From NCBI GenBank assembly GCA_964567995.1, contig CAZMOB010000003.1, positions 124,001 through 188,000 of the forward strand: a stretch of DNA of 64,000 bases, read 5' to 3'. The notes under the pieces were generated by a model that saw nothing but the letters and a program-made list of their open reading frames with translations, made no database searches and was not told where the DNA came from. A program made the translations under genes and the position numbers. The DNA is from JAGOTP01 sp964567995. Lineage in GTDB: Bacteria; Patescibacteriota; Patescibacteriia; 2-12-FULL-60-25. Below, one piece after another: positions 41,856-50,392 of the stretch (within the stretch, counting starts at the first letter, position 1; each line of letters begins with the position of its first letter).

Positions 41856-44774
41856 ATGTCTTTCTCCCCCCTCACCCGTTTGTTGACCCGTGTTCGCAAC
41901 ACCCGTCGTTCCCACGTCGCGGCCGTTGTGATGCTGGTCTTAGGAGCCGTCCTTGTGACGCCGCTCTTCGCCAACCAATCCGGTTGGACCTGGACCGATC
42001 GTTCCGGCGTTTTACCGTATCGTGATGGTGTCAGCATCGATCTACTCTCCGCCAATGGCGGCAGCTGGCTCGCGTCTGACAACACACGTTTGTACCAGGT
42101 GACTGGGGACACGGTGAAAGATCTCACTGGCGCCGCTCGCTCACGTGGCCTCAACACGATTTCCACGCTTTCGTCTGACGAACAGCGTTGGTTTGTCGGT
42201 GGCCGCACCCTCGATGCGGGAACGGTTCGTGCCTTCGTGACCGATGGCAACGAATTTACCGATGTCTCGACCGTCTTCGCTCAGGCACGTGGTGGCATGG
42301 ATGCAATCGGTTCTCGTGGTACCTGGTATGGCCGTACGTTCACAACGGCTGGTCAATATGAACCCGCTCGCTGGACGGCCTTCGCATTCAACCCAACAAC
42401 CCTTGAAAAAACAACCTTCCCAATCACCTCCGACCTCAACAACATGGCGGCTGGTTGCTTCAAAGAAGTAACTGGTGTGCGTGTCTGTTTGGGTGAAACC
42501 AAAATCGTTCGTGCGGGTGGCCAGTGGTTCGTGATCGGTGGTAACGCCGAAGTTGCGAATGATCAAAACGTCACCACCCAGTTCGCGAAAGGCAGCATTT
42601 GGAAACTCGATGGCACACGTTTGACGGCCGTTCAAAATATTCCTGCGTTCCGTTTCGTGTCCGGCGTCTGGCAAGGTAAGGACCAAGTCCTTGTCGCAAC
42701 CAGCGACGTTGTGAGCACCCCCTTCTCTCCAGATCGCTACTGGATCTTCGATGGAGCAAGTCTCCGCGAAGTGTCCGAGGAAGCCTTGAGCGTTGGTCTT
42801 TTGTCGAACGATGCACGCGAAGTTCGCGCGGCTCATGCTGGCGAAACCTGGCTTATCACGCTTGGTAAAAACCTCATCCGTTTCGATGGTGAACACATGA
42901 CGAGCGAGAACAAGACCCGTGATTTCTTCACGGCCGTGAGCTCGAACGGTCAAGGTGTGTACATGCTCGGCGGGGCGGTATCGACTCCAGATCAGTCGTT
43001 TGCGACGCAGCCTCTGACGGCTAAACTCGTCGAAGTTCGCGAAGACATGAATGCACCTGTGACGACCCCCGCAAACCTTGTGTCTCGCTTGCGCGGCCCA
43101 AGCATCAACGTCACGGCGATCCCACGTACCAACGTGGTCGGCGATGGCAAGATCTATACCTTCCGTGTAACCGCGACTGATACGGATGGCGTTGCCAACA
43201 CGTCGATCATCGTAAACGGTGCCAAACTCAAAACCTGTAATACGAACGTCTGTGAATACACCCAGACCTACTACACGAACGGTCAGCCAACACGCTCGAT
43301 CGAATTCATGGGTGGCGCAACGGACAAAGCGGGGTACAGCAATACGAGTAAACCCGTGACACTGACGATCGACCGCGCGTCGACCGTAAGTGCTGCCAAT
43401 GAGAAGCTCGGTGAAACCGACTCCACAGGGCAAGTGATCACCATCCCAAACAACAAAACCTGGAACCGCGATACGAACTCTGGTTTGACCTGGATGGTCT
43501 GGCGTCAACCAGAGCAAACCGAACTCAAGGACAACGAACAAACAACCGTCGTCTTTGCGGTTCAACGCTCCGCTGGTCTTGGTCGCGTGAATATCGTGGT
43601 GAACGGCAACGATGATCGCTCGTGTGATTTCACGAGCCAAACGGACATTCGCGTCTGTACGATCACCCTCACGGGCGCTGACTACATCGCTGGAACCGAA
43701 ATCTTCGTCAACGCTCAGCTCTTCAACTCACAAAACACCGAAGCCCAGTCCGTCTGGACAGATGGAATCCGCATCAAGCGGACCGGCGATGAAAAAACAG
43801 TGCTGACAAACGGTCAAACCGTTCAGCTTGCCACCAACCCACGCCCGGTCTTCGTGACAGCCCTTACAGTCAACCCAGACAACTCGAATGTTCGTCGCGG
43901 TGATTCGTTCAAGGTGCAAAGCAAGAGTCAAAATACCGGTAACGGCTTGATGAACGTCGAGATCTATCAGAACGACAAAGTCATCCGCAACTGTTCCGTT
44001 GGAACGGTGGTGAGCCCCGTCAACTGCGAAGCGACCATTGATACAACCGCCATGCAGGCTGGCACATCGCTCAGCTTCGTGACGCGCGCAATCGACACCC
44101 GCTTAAACGTGATCTGGAGCAATACGCGTGTCATCACGATCCGAGACACGACCATGCAACCTCAGCCGCTTAATGCGCAAGGTCCGATCAAGGTCTGGAA
44201 CTGGATGACGCCTGACATCTCCGAGATGTACAACTGGCAGACGACGTACGCCGTCGGTGCCTGGTCTCCAAACGGTATTGAGCGCATCGAGATGATGGTC
44301 GACGGCCAAGTCGTCCGCACGTGTTCATTCGGTGTCACAACCGGCAACCGTGAATGTGACGTCGTCCTCAAAACCGACGACTACGCCGACATGCACAGTC
44401 TCTCGGTCAACGCTCGCATCACGGATGGTAAAGGCAATAAAGCCTGGTCCGATGTGCGCTCAGTCCTCATTCGTCGCGTGTGGGTCGACGACACGACCGG
44501 ACAAGTTCCGGCCTACGCCTCCATCGCGACGAACGATAACGCTGGCTATAACGTTGGCGAACGTATCACCTTCAAAGCCCGTGGCTGGTCTCCCTACAAT
44601 GTGGAACGCATTCACATCTACTTGAATGGAACGAAAGTCGCTGACTGCCCTGGACAGATCTGTGAATTCACCTCCGCGCCTATCACGACGAACCAAGTCG
44701 AATACCAGGCCCGCGCCATTGATGCGGCTGGCAACTCCGCTTGGACCGGATTGATCGGAATGAGTAAGAAATAA
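41856..44774 (+). CDS. Large secreted or surface protein with five Cys-paired Ig-like repeats
   Basis: 972 residues from ATG 41856. A long basic N-region and hydrophobic segment (VAAVVMLVLGAVLVTPLFA) form a signal peptide, cleaved near FANQ. About 370 residues of beta-propeller-like or unknown structure follow, then five Ig-like repeats of about 95-110 residues, each with a Val/Asn-Gly turn and a Cys pair (for example VVRTC..NRECDV and VADCPGQICEF) and an R-A-x-D-x2-G-N-x3-W close. No C-terminal sorting motif is seen. Consensus promoter and length suggest an abundant S-layer or adhesin-like protein. Confidence 0.75.
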   Translation: MSFSPLTRLLTRVRNTRRSHVAAVVMLVLGAVLVTPLFANQSGWTWTDRSGVLPYRDGVSIDLLSANGGSWLASDNTRLYQVTGDTVKDLTGAARSRGLNTISTLSSDEQRWFVGGRTLDAGTVRAFVTDGNEFTDVSTVFAQARGGMDAIGSRGTWYGRTFTTAGQYEPARWTAFAFNPTTLEKTTFPITSDLNNMAAGCFKEVTGVRVCLGETKIVRAGGQWFVIGGNAEVANDQNVTTQFAKGSIWKLDGTRLTAVQNIPAFRFVSGVWQGKDQVLVATSDVVSTPFSPDRYWIFDGASLREVSEEALSVGLLSNDAREVRAAHAGETWLITLGKNLIRFDGEHMTSENKTRDFFTAVSSNGQGVYMLGGAVSTPDQSFATQPLTAKLVEVREDMNAPVTTPANLVSRLRGPSINVTAIPRTNVVGDGKIYTFRVTATDTDGVANTSIIVNGAKLKTCNTNVCEYTQTYYTNGQPTRSIEFMGGATDKAGYSNTSKPVTLTIDRASTVSAANEKLGETDSTGQVITIPNNKTWNRDTNSGLTWMVWRQPEQTELKDNEQTTVVFAVQRSAGLGRVNIVVNGNDDRSCDFTSQTDIRVCTITLTGADYIAGTEIFVNAQLFNSQNTEAQSVWTDGIRIKRTGDEKTVLTNGQTVQLATNPRPVFVTALTVNPDNSNVRRGDSFKVQSKSQNTGNGLMNVEIYQNDKVIRNCSVGTVVSPVNCEATIDTTAMQAGTSLSFVTRAIDTRLNVIWSNTRVITIRDTTMQPQPLNAQGPIKVWNWMTPDISEMYNWQTTYAVGAWSPNGIERIEMMVDGQVVRTCSFGVTTGNRECDVVLKTDDYADMHSLSVNARITDGKGNKAWSDVRSVLIRRVWVDDTTGQVPAYASIATNDNAGYNVGERITFKARGWSPYNVERIHIYLNGTKVADCPGQICEFTSAPITTNQVEYQARAIDAAGNSAWTGLIGMSKK

Positions 44775-44793
44775 AACCTCCAAACACCAAACA

Positions 44794-44829
44794 AACGACC
44801 TGTCGCCTTGTGCGATGGGTCGTTTTTGG
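44794..44829 (+). terminator. Terminator of the surface protein gene
   Basis: AAACGACC and GGGTCGTTT with an inner CGC/GCG pair and T tract GTTTTTGG. Confidence 0.75.
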
Positions 44830-44854
44830 TTAGCGTTTCGCCCGGAGGTACACC

Positions 44855-45286
44855 ATGAGCCATCTCTTGGCACAAGACCCCTACCCGTTCCTCGACAGAG
44901 AGGGAGCACAACTCATCGTTTACGTCACCGGTTCCTTCCTTGCCGGCGGATCCCTGGTTCCCAGGAAAGAGCAGACATCCGGTGGTACGAGGCGCGTCAT
45001 TCTAGGTCGTACAACCTGGACCCCACACTACGGAGGCAAGCTCACCACGAACGAACGGGCCTGCTGGCTCCTCATGGGAGACCGGAGCGGTCAACGAGAA
45101 CTGTTCTGGCGAGATGGTGAGCGAGTAGACTGCATGCTCACACCACGCACCATTCTGTCATGGCTGGGTGTCCAGTCCATTCTTCTCGAAGGGTATGTCC
45201 CAGCAACCCCTGTCAACGTAAGAGAAGCACTGGTTCAGGTCTACACAGCCATCTACTGGATGAACGGAGATCTCCCCTATCGGTAA
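44855..45286 (+). CDS. Hypothetical protein (GC-rich cassette)
   Basis: 143 residues with GGAGG 6 nt before ATG 44855. Beta-rich start (LIVYVTGSFLAGGSLVPRKE) and a helical end with several Trp. No TM, no family recognised. No separate promoter is obvious, so it may be transcribed by read-through from the surface protein gene 81 nt upstream. Confidence 0.6.
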   Translation: MSHLLAQDPYPFLDREGAQLIVYVTGSFLAGGSLVPRKEQTSGGTRRVILGRTTWTPHYGGKLTTNERACWLLMGDRSGQRELFWRDGERVDCMLTPRTILSWLGVQSILLEGYVPATPVNVREALVQVYTAIYWMNGDLPYR

Positions 45287-45303
45287 ACATCACGCTACCC
45301 GTC

Positions 45304-45340
45304 CCGCAGGGGTCTTCTGCGGCCCCATCTTTGTCTGATC
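45304..45340 (+). terminator. Terminator of the 44855 cassette
   Basis: CCGCAG and CTGCGG stem with GGGGTCTT loop, followed by CCCCATCTTTG; weak T tract. Confidence 0.5.
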
Positions 45341-45364
45341 TACTTGGTCAGCCAAATACGCGGT

Positions 45365-46021
45365 CTAGTCTTTCAGTACATCACCAATCGTAAGCTGAAG
45401 TTCCTCATCCAGCTGCTCCAAAGGAATACTAGCTCCTCCAAAATAGATCCGCTCTTGAAATGAACGCACCTTGTTCAGCAACTCACTTCGTTTTTCAGAT
45501 TGAGTAGAAAAGTGTTCCAATTTCTGCAAACGCTGGTGCATGAGTTCAAGTTCTCGGTTCGCCTCACGCAGATGACCGGCAAGCGCTTCCGGCTGAGCGA
45601 GCCAACACTCAATCCAAATCTCAGGCTGCAGCAATTCGATCTCTTCTCGTTCTGCTCCTTGCAGAGCTGTCCCACTTTCAGAATGAGCAAGCAACTGAGA
45701 CAATGTCGACGTTTGCGTTCGATCGCGTAAACGCTTCAATAAAAAACCGGTTGTTGGGCGAGCCGTTTCAAGTACCTTCCGCCATTCGAACTCCGCTCCC
45801 TCTGTTTCGACAAAACGCTGAACAGCTCTTCGTGCCGGCCAAGCCAGAACTGCTTGTTGCAGCACCCGACCAGCCAGTTCAGCCTGTGACAACGCTGCAT
45901 GTGACGCGGAGTCGTTCAATAACTGCCGCGCTCGCTCTCGTTCATCAGACGGTAAATACTCCATGATCGAATCCATGAAATCCAAGAGCTCTAATCGATC
46001 GCGAGTCGTCAAAAAGGACAT
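45365..46021 (-). CDS. Hypothetical helical protein
   Basis: 218 residues from ATG 46021. Entirely helical, Leu/Glu/Arg-rich with likely coiled-coil segments (LREANRELELMHQRLQKLEH). No TM, native codon use, no family recognised. Confidence 0.6.
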   Translation of the reverse strand: MSFLTTRDRLELLDFMDSIMEYLPSDERERARQLLNDSASHAALSQAELAGRVLQQAVLAWPARRAVQRFVETEGAEFEWRKVLETARPTTGFLLKRLRDRTQTSTLSQLLAHSESGTALQGAEREEIELLQPEIWIECWLAQPEALAGHLREANRELELMHQRLQKLEHFSTQSEKRSELLNKVRSFQERIYFGGASIPLEQLDEELQLTIGDVLKD

Positions 46022-46081
46022 AGAAAACTTTCCATAGAATAGCACACCCTAACGACGGGCTTATAGAAAAAGGAATAATTC

Positions 46082-46110
46082 TTTACATAACTCTCTCTTT
46101 TTGCTAGGTT
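46082..46110 (+). promoter_or_regulatory. Promoter of the 46126 cassette
   Basis: TTTACA at 46082-46087, 17-nt spacer, TAGGTT at 46105-46110. Transcription would start near 46117. Confidence 0.55.
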
Positions 46111-46125
46111 TTTTAGCGAGCGATC

Positions 46126-47091
46126 GTGCTCAAGGAGGGAAAAATTCCAACCAAAGACAAACGCTGGAGATACACGTGCAAACGTGAACTCTCGGCAGAA
46201 GAACAGGCCCAGGGCGACCACCCCTGGTGCGGAATCGAATATGGGTTCGGCCGCGTGCGAAAATTCGTCCGCGGCGTGGCCCACATCGATTACATCGATC
46301 ATGGCTCCATGGGGGAAGATGGCACGTTTCGACGACGGAGCACGCGGGCAAATCAGGAGTTGCCCAGAGCAGCGTTCCCTTATCGTCCCCCTACGGCAGG
46401 CGACTTCGTCACCGTCAGCCGCAAGTTCACACCTACCCAGTGTCTGATCCGAGTGGACATCTGGGGCAAGAGCCGGCGCGGGCGACGTGGGCGAAAAGCA
46501 GGACAGGCGCAGCTTGCCACGCTGAGAGTCATGAACGAGATGTACTGGGAGCAGCGGAACCAAGAGGAGAAGGGGTGGCTCCGTCAACCTCGACACATCG
46601 ACGACAGTCTCGAGGGGGTGCTCGCTCCGCATGTCCTCGAAGAAGCCCTCCGTCAAGCGGACGAACCGCCGTCTGATTCCCCGTTCCAGCTCGGAGCCTA
46701 CTGCGAGGAGGATGGGCTGACGACCATCGTCACGCTCGACGAGGTCGGGTTCTCCGATGGCGCGTACGACGGCTGGCCGACGGTTGGGGTTGGCCCGAAC
46801 CGGCCGTCGATCTACCCGGAACTCTATAGCTGGGAGCATGCTCCCGAGGAGCTGACAACCTTCCGCGTGCCGCCGGGCGCGTTCGCCGACGGCTACTCTC
46901 TCGCAGTTCCGGAAGGCCAGGAGAACTACCGCACGGTCGAACCGCAGCAGGTCGAAGTCTACAAGCCGTACCGCAAGGTCCGGGTGGTGCGACGGTGGGG
47001 ACGCCTCGAGAACGGCAAGCTGGTCTGCGAGATCTACGCCGAGTGGCTACCGGACGACTACGTCATCACCAACAACAGGTGGTGCAAGTAA
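46126..47091 (+). CDS. Hypothetical protein (GC-rich cassette), start uncertain
   Basis: 321 residues if GTG 46126 is used. However, the only SD-like sequence (AAGGAGGG, 46132-46139) lies inside the frame, five nt before an in-frame ATT at 46144, and no ATG follows until residue 62, so either GTG is used without an SD or ATT is the true start. The protein has Trp/Tyr-rich N- and C-terminal regions, an Arg/Gly-rich patch (GKSRRGRRGRKAGQAQ) that may bind nucleic acid, and ends DDYVITNNRWCK. No family recognised. Confidence 0.65.
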   Translation: MLKEGKIPTKDKRWRYTCKRELSAEEQAQGDHPWCGIEYGFGRVRKFVRGVAHIDYIDHGSMGEDGTFRRRSTRANQELPRAAFPYRPPTAGDFVTVSRKFTPTQCLIRVDIWGKSRRGRRGRKAGQAQLATLRVMNEMYWEQRNQEEKGWLRQPRHIDDSLEGVLAPHVLEEALRQADEPPSDSPFQLGAYCEEDGLTTIVTLDEVGFSDGAYDGWPTVGVGPNRPSIYPELYSWEHAPEELTTFRVPPGAFADGYSLAVPEGQENYRTVEPQQVEVYKPYRKVRVVRRWGRLENGKLVCEIYAEWLPDDYVITNNRWCK

Positions 47092-47096
47092 AAAAG

Positions 47097-47160
47097 GGGG
47101 AAAGCAGAAGGCGCTCACTCGTCCAGGGGAAGACGAGAGGGCGCCGCTTTCTTTTTTCTT
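47097..47160 (+). terminator. Terminator of the 46126 cassette
   Basis: Bipartite stem: AAAGC with GCTTT, GGCGC with GCGCC, and an inner CTCGTC/GACGAG hairpin, followed by CTTTTTTC. Confidence 0.7.
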
Positions 47161-47185
47161 CCATTTAGAAACTTCTTGCCCCGAT

Positions 47186-47320
47186 CTGCACCTCTTTGAT
47201 CCTCCGAGAGAATCCCAAAGCTGCAGCGGTGGTCGGGTCACCGCAAGTATGTGACGAGGTGTATCGTTTGCACGATACGTGAAGCGCGAGAGACGCGCGG
47301 CCACACCCGACGTGGAAGAT
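47186..47320. ncRNA. Family A structured element, copy 1 (kissing-loop RNA candidate)
   Basis: About 135 nt sharing long identical blocks with the copy at 48410. On the plus strand: CTGCA..CTTTG pairs with CAAAG..TGCAG; hairpin A GCGGTG-[GTCGGGT]-CACCGC; variable hairpin GTATCG/CGATAC; CGCG/CGCG hairpin; hairpin B CCAC-[ACCCGAC]-GTGG. The loops of A and B are exact 7-nt complements. It abuts the kinase stop codon on the minus strand. The transcribed strand is not known. Confidence 0.7.
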
Positions 47321-48270
47321 CATTTTGCGAACTGACGCTCCAAGCGTCGGAACGCTTGAAAGAGCGTTTTCATACTGGGACGTTTGGCTCGCTGGGGTGA
47401 AAGTCCGGCCGTTACCAACCGGCGAAGCTTGGCCGGAATTCCAGCCGGCCAGCGGAGCCGCACCGCTCCTCGCATTGCCGCATCGAGGCATGCATCTTCT
47501 GTTTCCGCTTCATACGGGTACATTCCCGTCATCTTGCGATAGACCGTTGCGGCCAGACAGAATATGTCTTCTGCCGGGAGAGGTTTTTCCGATCTCGCCT
47601 GCTGAGGAGACATGTATGGCGGAGTTCCCGCCTGGTCACCCGGTTTAGAGGTGAGTCCAGTCACCGCCGGATTGTCGACGTATGCCACATTGAAGTCGAC
47701 GAGAACGGCCTCACCGAGAGCATTCAGCATGATGTTCTCAGGCTTCACGTCACGATGAATGATCCCGTTTCCGTGCAAGGCAAGGAGACCGGAAGCGATC
47801 TGCGAAAGATATCGAAAGAACTCTCGACCAGCGATGTTCCGCCCTTGAGGGAATGCCTCTTGCAGACGCTCGAGCACACTATACGGTATCTCCGCGTCCA
47901 AAAGACCAGCCTGCAGTTCACCGTACGTATACTGTGTCACGATATGCGGACATGAGACACCGCTCTCCCTGAAGAAGCGAAGAATGTCCTGCCCCCGACA
48001 GAAGTTATTCAGTGCGGTCGGATCATCGACCCACTGAGGAAGGAGCATGCTGAGAGCGAATATCTGACCATCAGAGACTCTCCGTACTTCGTACACACGA
48101 GCGAAAGTGCCTGCACCAATCTCGGCGCAGACTTGATACTCACGAAAAGTACCTCCTGATACAGGATAGTGGCTCTCCAGAACATCCGACCTTGAGTACC
48201 GTCTCTCGTAAGCCGCTCTGATCTTGTCCGCGAGCTCCCGCATTCGCTTCTCGGAATCTACTGTGCTCAA
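47320..48270 (-). CDS. Atypical Ser/Thr protein kinase-like protein (GC-rich cassette)
   Basis: 316 residues from TTG 48270 (AGGAGG 9 nt upstream). A bacterial Hanks-type kinase fold: glycine loop IGAGTFARVY (51-60), catalytic loop HRDVKPENIML with Asp174, Lys176 and Asn179, and metal site VDFN (Asp192, DFG changed to DFN). The strand-3 Lys is Ser74 (IFALSML) and the helix-C Glu position reads RGQ, so the usual Lys-Glu pair is gone. It is either a pseudokinase or uses another Lys. No TM or sensor domain. Flanked on both sides by family A elements. Confidence 0.85.
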   Translation of the reverse strand: MSTVDSEKRMRELADKIRAAYERRYSRSDVLESHYPVSGGTFREYQVCAEIGAGTFARVYEVRRVSDGQIFALSMLLPQWVDDPTALNNFCRGQDILRFFRESGVSCPHIVTQYTYGELQAGLLDAEIPYSVLERLQEAFPQGRNIAGREFFRYLSQIASGLLALHGNGIIHRDVKPENIMLNALGEAVLVDFNVAYVDNPAVTGLTSKPGDQAGTPPYMSPQQARSEKPLPAEDIFCLAATVYRKMTGMYPYEAETEDACLDAAMRGAVRLRWPAGIPAKLRRLVTAGLSPQRAKRPSMKTLFQAFRRLERQFAK

Positions 48271-48409
48271 GACACACCGCCTCCTCTCTTCGGGTGCACG
48301 ACGAAACGGTCGCGCACTCCCGATCTCATGAGAAAACCTGTTTTTCTATTGAAATCGGGATGGAAGAACAGGCCATTCGACCATAGTTTCCTCTTTTTTA
48401 CAAGAACTC

Positions 48410-48547
48410 CTGCAGCTCTTTCCTCCTCAGAGAGAAGATCAAAGCTGCAGCGGTGGTCGGGTCACCGCAAAGAGCCAAGCGAGAGGTCTTGCTTCCACAA
48501 GACCGTGAAACGCGAGAACCGCGCGGCCACACCCGACGTGGAAGATT
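48410..48547. ncRNA. Family A structured element, copy 2 (kissing-loop RNA candidate)
   Basis: Same architecture as 47186: CTGCAG..CTTT pairs with AAAG.CTGCAG (48410-48450), hairpin A at 48450-48468 with loop GTCGGGT, variable hairpin GGTCTTG/CAAGACC at 48485-48504 (all base pairs changed versus copy 1 but still paired), CGCG hairpin at 48511-48523, hairpin B at 48527-48541 with loop ACCCGAC. It lies 16 nt after the stop of the 48564 gene on the minus strand. Confidence 0.7.
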
Positions 48548-48563
48548 AGAAGACCTAACTCAG

Positions 48564-50063
48564 CTAAACATATCTATCGCGGATAAACGCAGGAACCTCC
48601 TCGCCTCGAGAGATTACATAGAGTATCAGCATGGCACGACAACGTGTTTCACGCTCGCGGATCAGACCAGCCACACATGCAGCGGTCCCCATGCGACCAC
48701 CACGAGCTTCAGCGAGAGCGAACGTCTCCAGAGCGATATCCTCATTGGTGGTTGCCTTAATCTCAGCACTAAAATATTCTCGCTCCGCTTCGTCGAGCAG
48801 GGAAAACTGATCGACACCCGGGATCATCGACAGGACCGAAAAACCCGTGCAGCGCAGGAGCGGATCGGACAGAATCGTCGTGAACTGTCTTGCAATCTCG
48901 ACATACCCGTGCACACTCAGGGCATACACGATACGCTGAACGGTCGCTGCGGACGTAACATCGGTCGGATTGAGTGCCGAGACCAGCGCCCCATAGTCAC
49001 CCGAACTACCGGTTTCGATGTACATGTATGCCAGACCACGAATACGTCTGTCCGCCTCTTGACCGAAGTAGCCGAGGAGTGAACGCGCTTCCGAGGCCCT
49101 ATCTTGAGACAGGTATTCTTTCGCAACCGTCAGCAGGAACATTGCACGATCTTTAGAGCCTTTAAACACTTCCCCCTTGGTCACTCGACTCACGATGCGT
49201 TCGATATCCTTCTCATCATGAGTTACTTCATAGGTTCTCAGGGCGAGCCAGGCGAATTGGCGGGGATCTGAAGTCCTTGCCGCGAACTCACGCACTCGTC
49301 GAATAGCGGTAAGATCCCCAGAGAACCGAGCGATATGAAGCCAGCAGAATGAAACTTCGCCGTGGTTCACTCCTTGAAGAATGTTTGCTGCTTCGAGGAA
49401 GTGGCCACCATGTGCCAGCGCGAGGATCAGGTGCGGCATGCAGTAATACGCGATGGCAGTATCATTCGCAGAGAAGCGCGGGAGTGCCGTGTACAGTTTA
49501 CGAAGGTGATCCAGATCCTCAGATTCACGTGTAGCCATCGCGATCATAGCACCGATCTGAAACTGATTCTGGATGCTTCCAGCCATACAGTCCTTCGCCC
49601 CCCTAAGAAGATCTTCGACACGCAGTCTTTCAGGGAGAGGCTTGCCTTGAAAGATCTGTTCAGCACGTGACATCGCTTCTACTTCTTCAGCAGTAAACAC
49701 TGCCCCGCGTTCGTACATGCGTCTCATGACAGGAGCCGAAAGTTTAAGAAGCTCCACGAGCTCAGAGCTGGTGGGACCGTCGAGAGCAACCGACCGCCTA
49801 GCCTTGATCCAGGCACGGAGGTCAGTCATTTCGGTATTTCCCTTGGCGAGATAAATACAGGCCTCTCGCCTCCAGTCCATCTCCTCGGTCACGGTGAGCT
49901 TGGCGCCACTATCAGCCCATACGAGAGAATCACCATGGAGAAGATCGAGGACCTTAGAGCTCTTAGCGAGCAGATCATCGATACGCCTTTCTGCCTCCTC
50001 CCTTGTTCTGGGCGGCTTATAGCCCTGCCATGCTCTGAATCGACTTACCCTTCTGAGGATCAT
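48564..50063 (-). CDS. Helical-repeat (TPR/solenoid-like) hypothetical protein (GC-rich cassette)
   Basis: 499 residues from ATG 50063 with AGGAGG 7 nt upstream. An N-terminal charged region is followed by about 350 residues of tandem helix pairs of roughly 33-38 residues (for example LTVAKEYLSQDRASEARSLL and ALVSALNPTDV), resembling degenerate TPR or HEAT repeats. Likely a protein-interaction scaffold. It is upstream of the atypical kinase on the same strand and shares the family A 3' element, so the two may work together. No enzymatic motif seen. Confidence 0.7.
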   Translation of the reverse strand: MILRRVSRFRAWQGYKPPRTREEAERRIDDLLAKSSKVLDLLHGDSLVWADSGAKLTVTEEMDWRREACIYLAKGNTEMTDLRAWIKARRSVALDGPTSSELVELLKLSAPVMRRMYERGAVFTAEEVEAMSRAEQIFQGKPLPERLRVEDLLRGAKDCMAGSIQNQFQIGAMIAMATRESEDLDHLRKLYTALPRFSANDTAIAYYCMPHLILALAHGGHFLEAANILQGVNHGEVSFCWLHIARFSGDLTAIRRVREFAARTSDPRQFAWLALRTYEVTHDEKDIERIVSRVTKGEVFKGSKDRAMFLLTVAKEYLSQDRASEARSLLGYFGQEADRRIRGLAYMYIETGSSGDYGALVSALNPTDVTSAATVQRIVYALSVHGYVEIARQFTTILSDPLLRCTGFSVLSMIPGVDQFSLLDEAEREYFSAEIKATTNEDIALETFALAEARGGRMGTAACVAGLIRERETRCRAMLILYVISRGEEVPAFIRDRYV

Positions 50064-50283
50064 GTCATAACCTCCTGGTCTGTCTTTTGACTTGTGAGAG
50101 AACCGTCAGAAAGAAATCTGACAACACTTCGGAAACCCTCTTCGATTTCGAAAAAGTAGGGCTGCCGACCCGAAAGATTAGTTTAACATCTCTAAAAAAA
50201 CAAGCCTCTTTGCAATAAAGACTCAACATCTTCTCCAAATATACCTTTTTGTTTTCTCTTTTTCCCTCAACCCAGCCTTTTTC

Positions 50284-50312
50284 TTGACGGTTTCTCTCAT
50301 TTCCCCTATACT
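50284..50312 (+). promoter_or_regulatory. Promoter of rpsA-like gene
   Basis: TTGACG at 50284-50289, 17-nt spacer, TATACT at 50307-50312. The leader of about 75 nt contains an ACGACT/AGTCGT hairpin with a 23-nt loop, unusual among native genes here, which mostly have little leader. The divergent strip 50064-50283 is AT-rich with no gene. Confidence 0.7.
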
Positions 50313-50392
50313 CGCGCACGACTGTTCGAAGTGCGTTTTTCAGAGTCGTACCCTTGTGGACGGAACCTGGACCACCAAACAGCTCAATTTGT

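Noticed and set aside
42141..43640. 499-codon minus-strand open frame inside the surface protein gene
   Set aside because: Shadow of the plus-strand gene, which has a promoter, signal peptide and repeats; the antisense product has no recognisable features.
47186..48547. Integron attC interpretation of the family A elements
   Set aside because: They lie just after stop codons as attC sites do, but I do not see the RYYYAAC/GTTRRRY core pairs, and the paired-loop architecture differs; kept as an open alternative rather than a call.
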